A stretch of DNA of 64,000 nt, from positions 4,161,501 through 4,225,500 of the forward strand of contig NC_080698.1 in NCBI RefSeq assembly GCF_030445035.2, read 5' to 3'. Source of the DNA: Dasypus novemcinctus. Its lineage: Eukaryota; Chordata; Mammalia; Cingulata; Dasypodidae. The position numbers were made by a program, and so were the translations under genes. Below are positions 53,973 through 64,000 of this stretch, in pieces. Positions within the stretch are counted from its first letter, which is position 1; each line of letters opens with the position of its first letter. The notes under the pieces were generated by a model. The model was not told the origin of the DNA. It worked only from the letters and a program-made list of their open reading frames with translations, and made no database searches.

Positions 53973-54662
53973 TAGCAGCCAACGTGGCTCAAGTGACAGA
54001 GCTCCCGCCTACCATATGGGAGGACCTGGGGCCTCCCGGTGAAAAAGAAGAATAGAAAGTGTGCCTGTGTGGTGAGCCATTGCCCGCACGAGTGCCTGTG
54101 TGAGTACCCTGTGGTGAACCAGTGCCTGCACAAGTGAGTCACACAGCAAGATGACGATGCATCAAAAGAGCGACAAGGGGAAACGGACTTTGGCCCAGTG
54201 GTTAGGGAGTCCGTCTACCATATGGGAGGTCCGCGGTTCAAACCCCGGGCCTCCTTGACCCGTGTGGAGCTGGCCATGTGCAGTGCTGATGCGCGCAAGG
54301 AGTGCTGTGCCACGCAAGGGTGTCCCCCGCGTGGGGGAGCCCCACGTGCAAGGAGTGCGCCCGTGAGGAAAGCCGCCCAGCGTGAAAAGAAAGAGCAGCC
54401 TGCCCAGGAATGGCGCCGCCCACACTTCCCGTGCCGCTGACGCAACAGAAGCGTCAAGGTGAAGCGCAGCAGAAACCAGGAGCTGAGGTGGCACAATTGA
54501 CAGGGAACCTCTCTCCCCATCAGAGGTCTCCAGGATTGAATCCTGGTGAATCCTAGAGGAGAGAAAAGGAGAAGAGAAGACAATACAGACAGGAAAAACA
54601 GCAGGGTGGGAGGAGGGGAAGGGGGTTAAAATAAATAAAATAAGCTCTTTTTTAAAAAAGAA
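53973..54662 (+). mobile_element. cluster of three DAS-type SINE units
   Basis: Unit 1, 53973-54177: head GCAGCCAACGTGGCTCAAGT with a diverged, repeated GTGCCTG-rich body. Unit 2, 54178-54442: head GGGGAAACGGACTTTGGCCC and the GC-rich long-form body 'GAATGGCGCCGCCCACACTT', cut off near CGCAACAGAAGCG. Unit 3, 54470-54662: head AGCTGAGGTGGCACAATTGA and tail AAATAAATAAAATAAGCTC. Unit 2 is the freshest and probably inserted into older SINE sequence. Confidence 0.8.
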
Positions 54663-54779
54663 TACTGGAGCAGTGGATAGAAACATACAAAAAAAAATAA
54701 AAATCCATGCATTCAAAATGATAGTTTAAAAAAGGAAGGAAAAGAAAAGAAAAGCTCATTGGGCTCCACTAGAGATTGT

Positions 54780-55330
54780 TAGCATTTTAACTCACTTTTT
54801 CAAAAATTTGTAAATAAAGAAAATGCATCAGCATTTATTCTATGTTTTCCTAAAACTGCATTTTAGAGTAGTTAAATGTTGCTGGGAGAAATCTGTTCTA
54901 AATAGAAGAATGTCCACAATTAAATACGGAAGGGATGATAGAATTCCATTCGTGAGCTCTAAAGAAATAATGGAGCTAGAAAGCAATCATCACTGGGTGC
55001 CGACACCCTCAGGGGAAAAGCTGATGGGGAACGCCCTAGCAGAGGGGTCAGGCTGACGACACCCGAGTCCACGGGGATCATTTATCGTGGGGTAACCAGA
55101 CCCCACGTGCTTCCTGAGGGGACGTGCTGTGAAATTCGCCACACTGTCACGACACATTCTTGCCCTAAGGAGAAAAAAAAAGAGAAGAACCTGAGTCTAA
55201 TCAAGCTTCTAGCTACCCCTCCAGGTTACAGGAAGTCTGGGGGACCAAAGAATGAATTAAACGCCCTGCAAAGAAGCCATCCGCCCAATCCAGACTGCGA
55301 AGCTTGCTGAGATAAATGCCCTCGTTTCTT
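54780..55330. repeat. unclassified old interspersed repeat (tentative)
   Basis: 'AATGGAGCTAGAAAGCAATC' then ATCACTGGGTG, 'GGGGAAAAGCTGATGGGGAA', 'CTGAGTCTAATCAAGCTTCT' and 'GTCTGGGGGACCAAAGAATG' resemble the right half of an ancient placental repeat; I cannot assign it to a named family. No coding frame. Confidence 0.3.
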
Positions 55331-55384
55331 CAAGAAGCCAGGGGCGTGGAAACGGGGGAAGAAAGCATGGGAACCGTTAAAGAG

Positions 55385-55745
55385 TAAGCGACGTGAGGAG
55401 ACCCGACCTGAAAAGACCAGCGTCCTGATCTGACAACGCGGCGGGCGAGGCCGCGGTAGAGAGCCCTGAAGCTGAGAAGAGCGCTGGTCGTGCGCGGAGG
55501 GCAGGCGCGGGCTGCTGCTTCCAGGCGGCCTTCCTCGGGCACGGCGCTCAGCGAAGCAGTTGTGGGGGAAAGCCGCGCCCTCTGGGACTCCCTGGGCCGG
55601 CCGGGAAGGGGGTAGAGCTGCAGTCCCGGAGGCGGCCTGAGGGCCCGGGTCTCCAGCGCCTGCTGTCCACGCCCGCACGCACGTTCCAAGCTCTCGCAAC
55701 ACGGGCCTATGCGAACTTCCAGAAGGCTTGGCGCCCTCAGACCCG
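55385..55745. promoter_or_regulatory. CpG island
   Basis: By hand count about 37 CpGs in 360 bases (for example ACAACGCGGCGGGCGAGGCC at 55434-55453). GC-rich sequence continues to about 55880, to the SINE insertion. No exon or start site is recognised; a 267-codon minus-strand frame crosses both island and SINE and is not called. Confidence 0.6.
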
Positions 55746-55896
55746 CCTGGGGCTGGGCGGGCAGCGCCCTGCGCCCTCTGACCTGGGGGTGGGGGCCGGC
55801 TAAAGCCTGCTCGGCACCCCACGGGAGGGGCCCCCAGGGCCCGCGAGTCGAAGCCCCACGAGGCTGGCCCAGGTGCCTTAGCTAAAGCGCGTACAG

Positions 55897-56324
55897 GGAA
55901 GCGGACGTGGCTCAACGGATAGGGCGTCCGCCTTCCACACGGGAGGTCCAGGTTCAAACCCCGGGCCCCCTGACCCGTGTGGAGCTGGCCCACGCGCGGT
56001 GCTGATGCGCGCAAGGAGTGCCCTGCCACGCAGGGGTGTCCCCCGCGTAGGGGAGCCCCACGCGCAAGGAGTGCACCCCGTAAGGAGAGCCGCCCAGCGC
56101 GAAAGAAAGTGCAGCCTGCCCAGGAATGGCGCCGCCCCTACGGAGAGCTGACACAGCAAGATGATGCAACAAAAAGAAACACAGATTCTGGGTGCCGCTG
56201 ACAAGAATCCAAGGAGACACAGAAGAACACACAGCAAATGGACACAGAGAGCAGACAACTGGGGTTGGGGGAGAGAAATAAATTAAAAAATAATAAATCT
56301 TTAAAAATAATAATAATAAATTAA
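55897..56324 (+). mobile_element. DAS-type SINE, long form
   Basis: Head GGAAGCGGACGTGGCTCAAC, B box 'AGGTCCAGGTTCAAACCCCG', body 'AGTGCAGCCTGCCCAGGAAT', 'GCAAGATGATGCAACAAAAA', tail rich in AAT/AAATAAT. Flanking AAAGCGCGTACAG (55884-55896) and AAAGTACATACAG (56325-56337) are the target duplication; they differ only by C-to-T and G-to-A changes at two CpGs. Confidence 0.95.
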
Positions 56325-56337
56325 AAAGTACATACAG

Positions 56338-57469
56338 CGAAAAGCTGTGTGAGGCAAAGGGACAGCCTCAGTGGCAGAGCTGGACTGGGGGTTCCTCTGG
56401 CGCCCCCCCCAGCCCCAGCAGAGGGCGGTGCCCACGGAGAGTCTTCTGCATGGATGTTCTACGTCATGAAACAAACGCCTGAGCCACCAGAATCGGGACC
56501 ACAACAACACAGCGCCAGGAACAACGGAGGGTTCTAAAAACAGGTCTGATTTGGTTCTCCAGACTGATGTCAAGCTCTTTTGAGAAAATGAGTAACTATA
56601 GAGGACAAGGATCCTAAACAAGCCGCAGCAGTCCATGTCCACGGAAGCCGTAGCGCCAGGCCGACGTGCTCAGCGCTCCTTCCATACAAGGACCCCAAGC
56701 CCGGGGTGCGTGCCAACACGCGTGCGCTTCCATATCGTTACGGACGGAATAGTGGGTTAATTCTAGAAAAGTAGGAAAAAAACCAGCAGTCAACAGCAGA
56801 GCCTTGGTTTTGGAGATAATTGGCCTTTCCCTCACCCACAAATACTTCAAATATTTAAAGAAGCGAGAGAACCCGCAGACACGACTCTTCAGTCCCAACC
56901 CTGGTGACCTCTGGAAGCTTCTCCTTACCAAACCTTTCTTTCTTTCCACGCTCTCCCAGGACTTTCAGGGAGCTGCCACAGAATCCATAGGGCGGTCAAA
57001 GGTTAAAAAATAAGCTACTTGGCTATTGGGAAAATACATAGATGCCAAAGACATCGGGAGCCTCTTTTATGTAAAGAACAGGATAGGAAATCATTCTTAC
57101 TAGCAACTGGCCTGAGGAAAGCCTGCTGTTTTTTCTGACTGTGGGGCTAGCCTAGCCAGGACGGGGTGGCTCATAGGGGGGTAGCGGGGTAGAAGGCGTT
57201 CTCTGGGTCAGAGTGGCACCCTCCAGATCCCAAACAGCAGGGCGTGGGTGCAGCGGTGGCGGGAAGTGAGGGGATGTGCCGAGACTCCCCTCCAAGCCCG
57301 GTTCCCATCGGCTCCTTTCCAGCTGCGTTTGGTCCCTGAGTGTTCAGAAGTCGTGGTGGAAAGAGCAGACCCACAACTGTAGTTCCCTCCCCAGGATCAC
57401 CGCGTGTCGTTGACCTTTCAGAATTTTAAGGAACGCACTGTCTGGTTTAAACTAGAATGCAGGGGATCT
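56338..57469. other. no gene seen
   Basis: Unique-looking. A 111-codon minus-strand frame (56949-56614) has no domain. T-rich 56917-56945 is a weak acceptor-like tract on the plus strand without an exon. Confidence 0.4.
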
Positions 57470-58082
57470 GCTTATACATGGTGGATGGGAGTATAAATTA
57501 TTACAACTTTTCTGTAGGTCAGTTTGACCAGAAATGATAAAAATCCCTAAAAGCTTGCAAATCATTTGCCCAACATCCCACTTTTAGGAACGTACCCTGA
57601 GAAAATAATCAAGGATGTGCCCTAAGATCTAGCTACAAGGTCTCATTTATAACAATAACACTTTTTTTTTAAAGTAGGGCAATGAACTAATCTTGTTGTC
57701 CAATAACAGGTGATTATTTTTTTTAGTGAAGGTACAATGGGATATCTTCAGTCATTAAAAACAACAGTGCAATTAAAGAATGACTGACAGAAAAATGTCT
57801 ATGACATATTGCTAAGTGACAAAGAGCTGGTTATAGTCTGATCCCATTTTTACTTTCAAAATATTTTTTATATACAAGTATATGCATATATAGGTACACA
57901 CACACATCAAACATGTATAGGTGCTAGAGAAATATATGAAAAGCTAATCACAATCATCTTCAAGTAATGAAATACCTGGCAATTTTTCTTTCCTTCTTTT
58001 TAGTTAACTCTATTTTATAAATTTCTTTGTAATAACCAAGCACCAACTTCTGTGTTTGGTATATGTGTGTTGGGAAATTATC
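57470..58082 (+). mobile_element. L1 3'-end fragment (old L1M type)
   Basis: Long and clear: 'GGTGGATGGGAGTATAAATT', 'CCCAACATCCCACTTTTAGG', AACGTACCCTGAGAAAATAATCAAGGATGTG, 'GTACAATGGGATATCTTCAG', 'CATATTGCTAAGTGACAAAG', 'TCTGATCCCATTTTTACTTT', then TATATACAAGTATATGCATA and a T-rich end. This is the standard order of an old L1 3' region. Confidence 0.9.
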
Positions 58083-58119
58083 TAAGAACAAAGATTAAGA
58101 GTCTTTTGAAGGATTCTGG

Positions 58120-58440
58120 GCAGTGCCTGAGCGCCGCTGTGCGGAGGGGCGCTCTGCGGAAGGAGGAGGGCCTGCGGCGGGAGCCGGCCCGGGCCTGCCC
58201 TCTTTCGGGGGCGTGATCCTCTGAGGAGGCCGGCCGTGACCTCGCCCAGGGAGTGACCTCGCCCAGCGCGGACCGGAGGCCTCTGCGTCCTCCCGGGAAG
58301 GCAGCGCCACCTGCGCATCCAGAAGCCCCAGGCTGTGTCGCGCCGGCTCCCGGGGGGAAGCCCTCGGCCCGAGCGTGGGGACGGAGGGGCCAGGGCCCGG
58401 CTCGGGACCCGGTCTCTTTCCTCAGGTTTCCTCTTCGTGG
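58120..58440. promoter_or_regulatory. CpG island
   Basis: About 34 CpGs by hand count in 310 bases. It contains a short direct duplication GTGACCTCGCCCAG at 58236 and 58253. Upstream is the L1 end, downstream GC-rich unique sequence. No exon is recognised. Confidence 0.55.
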
Positions 58441-58849
58441 CTTCCTTCTCATCCTCGGCCATTCAAATGGCCAAGGCCCTAAGCCCTCGAGAGGGTTCTT
58501 GGAAAATACGAAGGAGACCCACGTAACCATCGAGAGAGAGAGAGTCGGCCAAAGGGGCCTCCTCCGGCCTCGTGGGTTCCGGGCCGCCTCTTCCTGCAGG
58601 GCTCAGCCGCGGGGGACGTGCTCTCCGTCTCCTGGGCCTGCTGGGCCCTCGGAAGCCTGCGGCAACCACCGCCGCTCCTGCTCCCGGCAGCAGAGTGGCC
58701 ACAGGGCTCAGGCCACCCTGCCCGTCAGGCCCGGGGCACCTCGGCGGCCCACAGAGCAAGCCGGCTCTCCAGCCTCCCGGTGAAGGGACGGCGGCAAGGC
58801 CACCATTTACCCACCCGGGCTCCTCCGGGGCCACCCCTTTTGTGGGTGG
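58441..58849. other. no gene seen; GC-rich
   Basis: Pro/Arg/Gly-rich open frames in all registers; no domain. (GA)n words at 58531-58542 are a very short simple repeat. Confidence 0.4.
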
Positions 58850-59222
58850 GGACTCACAGATAAAAGGCCTGGCAAAGGACAGAGTTGGGGATTTGCGATG
58901 TTGGAGTTTTGATGTTGGAGTTTGATGCTGAAGACTTAAGCTGGAGCCCCAGGAAGTCAGCACACAGAGGAAAGAGAAGCCAGCCCCAGGAATAGAGGAA
59001 CCCTGAGCCTGGAGAGAAGCAAGACCCTGGGAGGAACCCAGGAAGCCTGAACCCGCGCAGACATCGGCAGCCACCTTGCTCCAAATAGACTTTGGTGAGG
59101 GAAAAAACTTATGCTTTATGGCCTGGTGTCTGTAAGCTCCTCCCCCACATAAATACCCTTTATAAAAACCAACCAATTCCTGGTGTTTTGCATCAGCACC
59201 ACTTTGGCTGACTAATACACCC
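58850..59222 (+). mobile_element. LTR-like element, copy C
   Basis: 'AGATAAAAGGCCTGGCAAAG', 'TGATGTTGGAGTTTGATGCT', 'GCTGGAGCCCCAGGAAGTCA', 'AGAAGCAAGACCCTGGGAGG', 'ACTTATGCTTTATGGCCTGG', 'AAATACCCTTTATAAAAACC' and an end at 'CACTTTGGCTGACTAATACA'. I know this order as an abundant xenarthran LTR. It resembles copies A and B in organisation (purine-rich body, CCTTTATAA box). No internal retroviral genes adjoin it. Confidence 0.65.
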
Positions 59223-60171
59223 AGCCTAGAGTTGAGCAATGCCACACCAACACTACTATCAAGGGCCTTTGGGTCCTCACAAGGGCCTTGGCCAACGGCA
59301 GAGTCTGTGGGTCGCTTTAGAGAAGAACATCTATCTTGGAAGCTCGGGACCTCTGAAAAGCTGTCCTGGCAGGGCAGCGCGGGGGAATCGTGAGGCCAGC
59401 GGGCCTCAGGGGCTGCAGGAGCTCGGGGAGGGCCCTCGGGCCTGCCAAAGGAGACCTTCGGAGACCTTCGGAGCCCGAGCGGCCATCCTGGCCCCCAGGG
59501 AGAGAGGTCGCGCATCGCTGACCCTGTGGGTTTTCCCCTGGAATAAAGGCCACCTCCTCCAGCTGCCCTCGCAGGGAGGCGTGGCCGGGGGGTGGTTCTG
59601 GCCAGTGAGAGGCGAGGGGTGCGTGGGCAACGCCCGCTGTGGGGAGGGCCTCTCGACGCCTCCTTCTCCAGGCCAGCGACTGGACCGAGGGCTGAGGCCT
59701 GAGGCCTGGAAAACTGGCCCACGAGCTAAGGGGGCGGCCCACGCCAGGAGGCCCAGCCCCGCCTCCCACCTCCGGATTCTTTACGCGAGGGAGAGGTGCA
59801 CCTCGAGGTTGTTTAATGCACAACGCTTCGGATTTCCACGCTCGCACCAACAGACCTAACCCAACTCCAACATCTTCATGAAAAGCACCTTCTGGAGAAC
59901 AAAGACCAGCAGCGTATCCCCCAAGCGCGGTCTTGCACGTCTCTGCACTCTCCTGCCGAAGGCCTCCCTCTGTCCCCACCACTGTCTCCTCTCTGCCCGA
60001 ACAAGTAGCCCCCCACATGGAACTCAAGGGGCAGGACTCGTCCGTGGGGTGCCCACCACAAGGAGACCCCAGAGTCACCAAATCTATTCCAACAGCCAAG
60101 AAAGGTTTTGTTTATAAGTGAGGAAGGAGGTCAATGCATACCTTGGGGAGTGAGGGGGAGAGGACAGTATT
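59223..60171. other. no gene seen
   Basis: Partly GC-rich. GGAGACCTTC is duplicated at 59450 and 59460. A 206-codon plus frame and a 260-codon minus frame overlap and are not recognisable. No retroviral internal genes detected after LTR C. Confidence 0.4.
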
Positions 60172-60185
60172 TAAAGTGCTCTGGA

Positions 60186-60991
60186 CATCTCAGCAGAGTG
60201 GCGACTCCTACCCTCTGGCTCGTTGGTCTTACCCAGGTCAGCTAACAGGGAGGTGAAGAAGGTCAACCACCACACCAGGGAGCCAAGAGTGCCTACAGCT
60301 GCAAGCAGAGGAATTGCATCCATCATCCATGTGGAATCTAAGCCCCCTCTTGATCTAGAGGTGGGGTGGACATCACCATCCCAGGGTCCACAGGATGGAG
60401 GAATAAAATATGGACTAGAGTGGACTTATTGATATTCTACTATGGAACTATTGCGACTAGTAATGGAAGAAATTTTAGCATCAAGGTGGAGAAAGTGGCC
60501 ACAGTAGTTGCTGAGGGCAGGACGAGGAAAGAAGAGATGTGATGTGGGGGCATTTTTGGGACTTGAAGTTGTCCTAAATGGTATTGCAGGGACAGGTGCT
60601 GGACTTTATACATCCTGACATAACCCACTGAATGTACCGGGGGAGAGTGTGAACTGCAGGGTAAACTATTACCCACGTGGTGCAGCAGTGCTCCAAGGTG
60701 TGTTCACTGAGTGCGATGAGTGTGCCACGACGATGGGGGAGGTTGTTGGTGTGGGAAGAGTGGGGTGGGGGTGGGGGTATATGGGAACATCTTATGTTTT
60801 TTAATGTAAGATTTTTTGTGTGATGTATATATCTTCAAAAAAATACAATTTACAAAAATGATGTGGGGAGGTAGGGAGTGGGTTATATGGGAACCTCTTA
60901 TGTTTATTATTGCTCTTTTATGTGTTTTTTAATGTAACGTTCCTTGTGATCTAGTAACTTTAATTAAAATATATATATAAAAAAATAAAAA
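60186..60991 (+). mobile_element. A-tailed xenarthran retroposon, copy 2, with target duplication
   Basis: 806 bases flanked by TAAAGTGCTCTGGA (60172-60185) and TAAAGTGCTCTAGA (60992-61005), 13 of 14 identical. It contains 'GAGCCAAGAGTGCCTACAGC', 'GGACATCACCATCCCAGGGT', 'TACTATGGAACTATTGCGAC', 'TGGCCACAGTAGTTGCTGAG', 'GTGCCACGACGATGGGGGAG', and an AT-rich 3' end with AAAAAAATAAAAATAAA. The terminal block (from TATATGGGAAC through ATGTAA-) occurs twice, at 60778-60840 and 60886-60991. A 5'-truncated insertion with an A-tail indicates LINE-type retroposition. Confidence 0.75.
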
Positions 60992-61005
60992 TAAAGTGCT
61001 CTAGA

Positions 61006-61799
61006 CCAGCAACATTTCAGAGACATTTGTAAAGATCCAGAAAGACCTTTTTATGAGCTTTTGGAACGATTTTTCTTTCGACAGACTTCTTTGAGTCTCC
61101 CATTTCCTGTTTCTCTCTCTGCTTATTTGGTAATGGGGGACCCTGATATAGTAAAAGAAGCTGGTTTTCTCCTAACAACCCCTTGACTACCATTTCTCCG
61201 CAGTGGCTCGTTTCCTTGCTAGCAGGATCTGTTGGTGGTGCTTACCTTTGCACCTCTGAAGTGGTCCCACCTGAGGGGCTCTGGCCGCTCCCGTTGGCAA
61301 GGGGTGAGCCCCTTACAAGGAGAATTTGCAGGTGAGTAGGAGGTGCTGCTTTCCAGGCTGCCCGCCCCCTCACCCCGTTCTCCAGGGGGGGACGTGGGGA
61401 CCCTTTGCAGGCAACCTTTGACCTCCCAAATAGGTGCAGAGCGGCAAGTGAGTGCAAGGAGCGCGAGGAGAGAAGGCGGGGACTCGGCTCCCAGAGCCGC
61501 TATGGCCAGGCAAAGGGCAGGAGGAGCCAGGCAGGAGGCAGGGTGGGGTCAGCGCCTCCCGTGCGGACAGTTGCCGGCAGGTGAGACCCCTGCCCGCAGG
61601 CAGAGCAATGAGGTTTTATCCTGGCTGAAGGCAGGGCAGCCAGCCGGGGCTCAGCCCATCGCTTCCGTCCCCAGTGCACCTGCAATTTGAGGGCCCTTCC
61701 ACCTGTGCTTCAGGTAGGCGCTGCTGGCAGGGCAGTCACTGGACTGGCTGCACCTTCCCAGGTAATCCTGCTTAACGTCCCCAGAGCCGACACCTGAGG
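61006..61799. other. no gene seen; one donor-like site
   Basis: A GC-rich part at 61450-61580 includes GCTATGGCCAGG (61500) followed 80 bases later by GCAG|GTGAGA, a good donor word. There is no matching exon chain, so this is not called as a gene. Confidence 0.35.
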
Positions 61800-61957
61800 G
61801 GTGGGGCAGACAGGGTTTCCAGGACCGGATTATGCAGCAGAATTACCTGAGAACTCTTAAAATACAAATTCCAGAGCCCCATGGTCCCTGAGCTGTTAAA
61901 GGGGATTATCTGGGGGAGGAGGTGGGCATGTGGAATTTTAGCAGGTTTCCCTCGCCG
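61800..61957 (+). repeat. MER5-type hAT-Charlie fragment
   Basis: 'GCAGAATTACCTGAGAACTC' then TTAAAATACAAATTCCAGAGCCCCATGG is the MER5 5' block ('cagcatcacctgggaacttgttagaaatgcaaattctcgggcccc'). 'TGTGGAATTTTAGCAGGTTT' stands for the 'ctgtgttttaacaagccct' block. Confidence 0.7.
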
Positions 61958-64000
61958 CCCTCTAGGGAGAGGGAGGAGGGCCCAGCTGCCTGCGTAATGG
62001 CTATTCCAGTCCCCGAAGGGAAAGCAGCTTTGTTTCCACCCTGGGCACGCTCTACCAAGACCTCCGGGGGTTTGTCGGAAAGTAAAGGTGCAGGGAAAGC
62101 GTCCAGCCGCCCACAGAGAAACAGAGTAACGGACCCATTGCTAAGGACTCGCTGCTGCTCTGTGGCCGCTTGTCCTTCATGTTCTCTCCAAGGTGGAGCC
62201 GAGATGCTTCTGCTTCTACCGGCGCTTTCTGCTTGGCCCTGTCTGTCGCTGTTCAACACGGAGGGCTCCTTGGGGGCAGCGTCTTTGGTCAAGCCTTCTC
62301 ATGGGAGGCCAGCCTACCAGAGCCTTTGCCTTTGACAGAGACCCTTGGTCTGGTGGTCGTGTCCAGGGTGGCAAGGGCACTCTGCCCGCAGGGGCTCTGT
62401 GCAGGAAGGGGTATCTGTCTGCCTCCCTCCCCGAGCAGGCTGCTCATAGGAACCCTCAAAAGGGGCTCCTGGGGTCTCAGGAGAAGCTCCAAGCACCAAG
62501 GAGTGCTCTTCCAGGGTTAGATATTCCGAATCTGGGAGCAGCTAAAACTCTGAAGACTCCCTTGCTGACGTAATGATCCATTTTTAGCAATTGGCATGTT
62601 TGAAGGCAGAGACTGTTTACAGAGCCGCGTGAAGAGTGGATACCTCATGGAAGGGACTGTTGCTGGTTCAATGACGCCTGAACAGATCGGTCAGGTCAAG
62701 AGCCTGCTCTGGAAGGAGAATCACCCTTTCTTTTTTCTCCATCAGGATAAGTGAGCACACATATGTTATTAAAATTATTACTCAAAAGGAGATACATGCA
62801 CCTTGTTAAAATATACAGATTTATTTTCCCTAGGTTCCAGCAGGTAAAGAAAACGATACTTGGCAGTGAGTCAGAAGAAAGCTGTGTGTGCACATCGCCT
62901 TAAGCAGCCAGGTACTCGGGGCAAGCCTGCCAAAACCCCCCTCAATTCTGTGAAAATTCCATCAGCCTGGTTATTTGGCACCCCGGGCCCTCTGTTTGTC
63001 CTTCCCTGGTTAAGTAACTGAATTTCTCATTGGCTCCTGGCTGTGTTGTCCTCTAGACGCAGCCACAGGTCAAGCTTAGATGTCATGGAGAAGCTCTCTA
63101 ACTTTAAAACTCCCCACTGGGTGCCTGCACCTGTGGCAAGAGGAAATTCTCCGCAGAAATGCGGCTCAATTGCCCAGTGGAGCTCGGAAGGCCGGTCGGA
63201 ACCCAGTCCCTTGGATAAGAAGAAACAATGTAAAAGATGATCATTAATTGGTATTTCCCTTTTTCTCCTTTCCAGTGCCCAGGAAGAGGTTTTTCTTGGC
63301 TCCAAGATGAACTGGAGTGAACACCTGGTCCAGTTTTGCTTCTTCTCTGAGCAACTAATTCTTGGTGGAAAGAATGCTCCCGCCACGTAGACTCTGCCAC
63401 AGAGCAGGAAATACCGCCTGGCTCCAGGTCAGCCCCCGGGGGGCGGGCTCAGGCCCGGCGAGCCCCCCAGCACCTCCAAGCGGCTCAGAAGCTGGGCCTG
63501 GCCCAGCACAAGGGAACCCGGCAGCTGCCTTTGGGGCAGGTTCCTTTGTTTCTGGAAGGCTGTTTACGTTGCAAAAGAGAAACATGAACTGCATCATCAC
63601 TCGACCTGCTGGAGGCGGGGGTGCCCAGCCCTCCTGGGCGCTCTCCCCAGTTCCTCTTCTGGCTGTGGCTGCCTCTTCCTCTCATGCCCCTGAGCACAGA
63701 CGCTTCCAGCTTCCCAGGAGCTGCCGCACCCCGATTCCCTCTGTTGGCTGAAGCCCTCCCCTGAACCGACGGGGTGCCAGGGCCTCTCCCGCTGGCTCAA
63801 GAGCGTCGGTCACTGCATCGCTCCCAAGTCCACATTCAACAGCGTCACGTCGGTAGCTTGAAATTGGACCTGGTCGGAGTATTTATACCGCAGGAGTCAG
63901 CAACTGCTACATAGATGGTTTTTCCCCCAAAAAAGTCAAAGACACTTACCAGAACAGCACTGGATTCACTCCTTTTCAACAATAAATCAAATTAGGATTG
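61958..64000. other. no gene seen
   Basis: Mostly unique-looking with overlapping frames up to 137 codons, none recognised. From about 63830 to the end, 'GTAGCTTGAAATTGGACCTG' and 'AGCAACTGCTACATAGATGG' look like the start of an old interspersed repeat that continues past the window; I cannot name it. Confidence 0.4.

Noticed and set aside
55226-56029. 267-codon minus-strand open frame
   Set aside because: It starts inside the SINE and crosses the CpG island; a real gene would not share its start with a recent SINE insertion without other support.
61500-61580. ATG in good context followed by a GTGAGA donor, resembling a first coding exon
   Set aside because: Single isolated donor, no downstream exon or protein resemblance; such words are expected by chance at this GC content.

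Overview
This window reads as non-coding nuclear DNA of a xenarthran mammal, most likely an armadillo (Dasypus type). The diagnosis rests on about ten copies of DAS-type, tRNA-derived SINEs. Their heads read like 'aagcggacgtggctcaa' and they end in A-rich tails carrying ATAAATAAA. Both the old tRNA-head/A-tail forms and the ~400 bp form with the long GC-rich body are present. Mammal-wide relics (MIR, L2, MER5, ancient L1) fill in the background. The organism call is inference from repeat families known from Dasypus.

I find no protein-coding gene I can name. Every long open frame lies in GC-rich sequence, where stop codons are rare by composition, or runs antisense through a repeat. None shows a recognisable domain, and no tRNA, rRNA or small-RNA gene is evident apart from SINE heads.

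Layout: 1-9 kb is GC-rich unique sequence with a 35-bp minisatellite, an L1/HAL1-like relic (2.1-3.1 kb), an L1 3' end (3.65-4.0 kb) and two related LTR-like copies (6.1 and 7.8 kb). 9-16 kb is CpG-rich with scattered MIRs, two reverse-strand SINEs and a MER5 fragment. 16.7-21 kb holds an L1 3' end, a long L2, a dimeric SINE, a GGGCA minisatellite and a probable LTR piece. 21-25 kb is mostly unique and CpG-rich. 25.4-28.4 kb is an L1 5'-type segment with SINEs, an L2, a MIR and a composite SINE. 28.4-34.7 kb is unique; it contains a dense CpG island at 29.2-29.6 kb, where minus-strand splice and polyadenylation signals line up as a weak candidate transcript. 34.7-40.2 kb has L2, MIR, MER5, an A-tailed retroposon, a SINE and an L1. 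40.9-46.4 kb is the densest transposon block: a reverse L1, a SINE in its duplicated target, L1 3' ends, and two homologous long retroposon copies, one split by a SINE. 46.4-51.8 kb is mostly unique. 51.8-56.3 kb is nested repeats plus a CpG island. 57.4-61 kb has an L1 3' end, a CpG island, an LTR and a second well-bounded copy of the A-tailed retroposon. The end is mostly unique, with a MER5 at 61.8 kb.

The most useful leads are the A-tailed retroposon family (copies at 37.0, 44.3-46.4 and 60.2 kb), whose class I could not settle but whose target-site duplication indicates LINE-type retroposition; the target sequence present three times around 41-42 kb; and the candidate minus-strand transcript at 29.1-29.8 kb. 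Repeat boundaries were read by eye and are approximate unless a target-site duplication is given.
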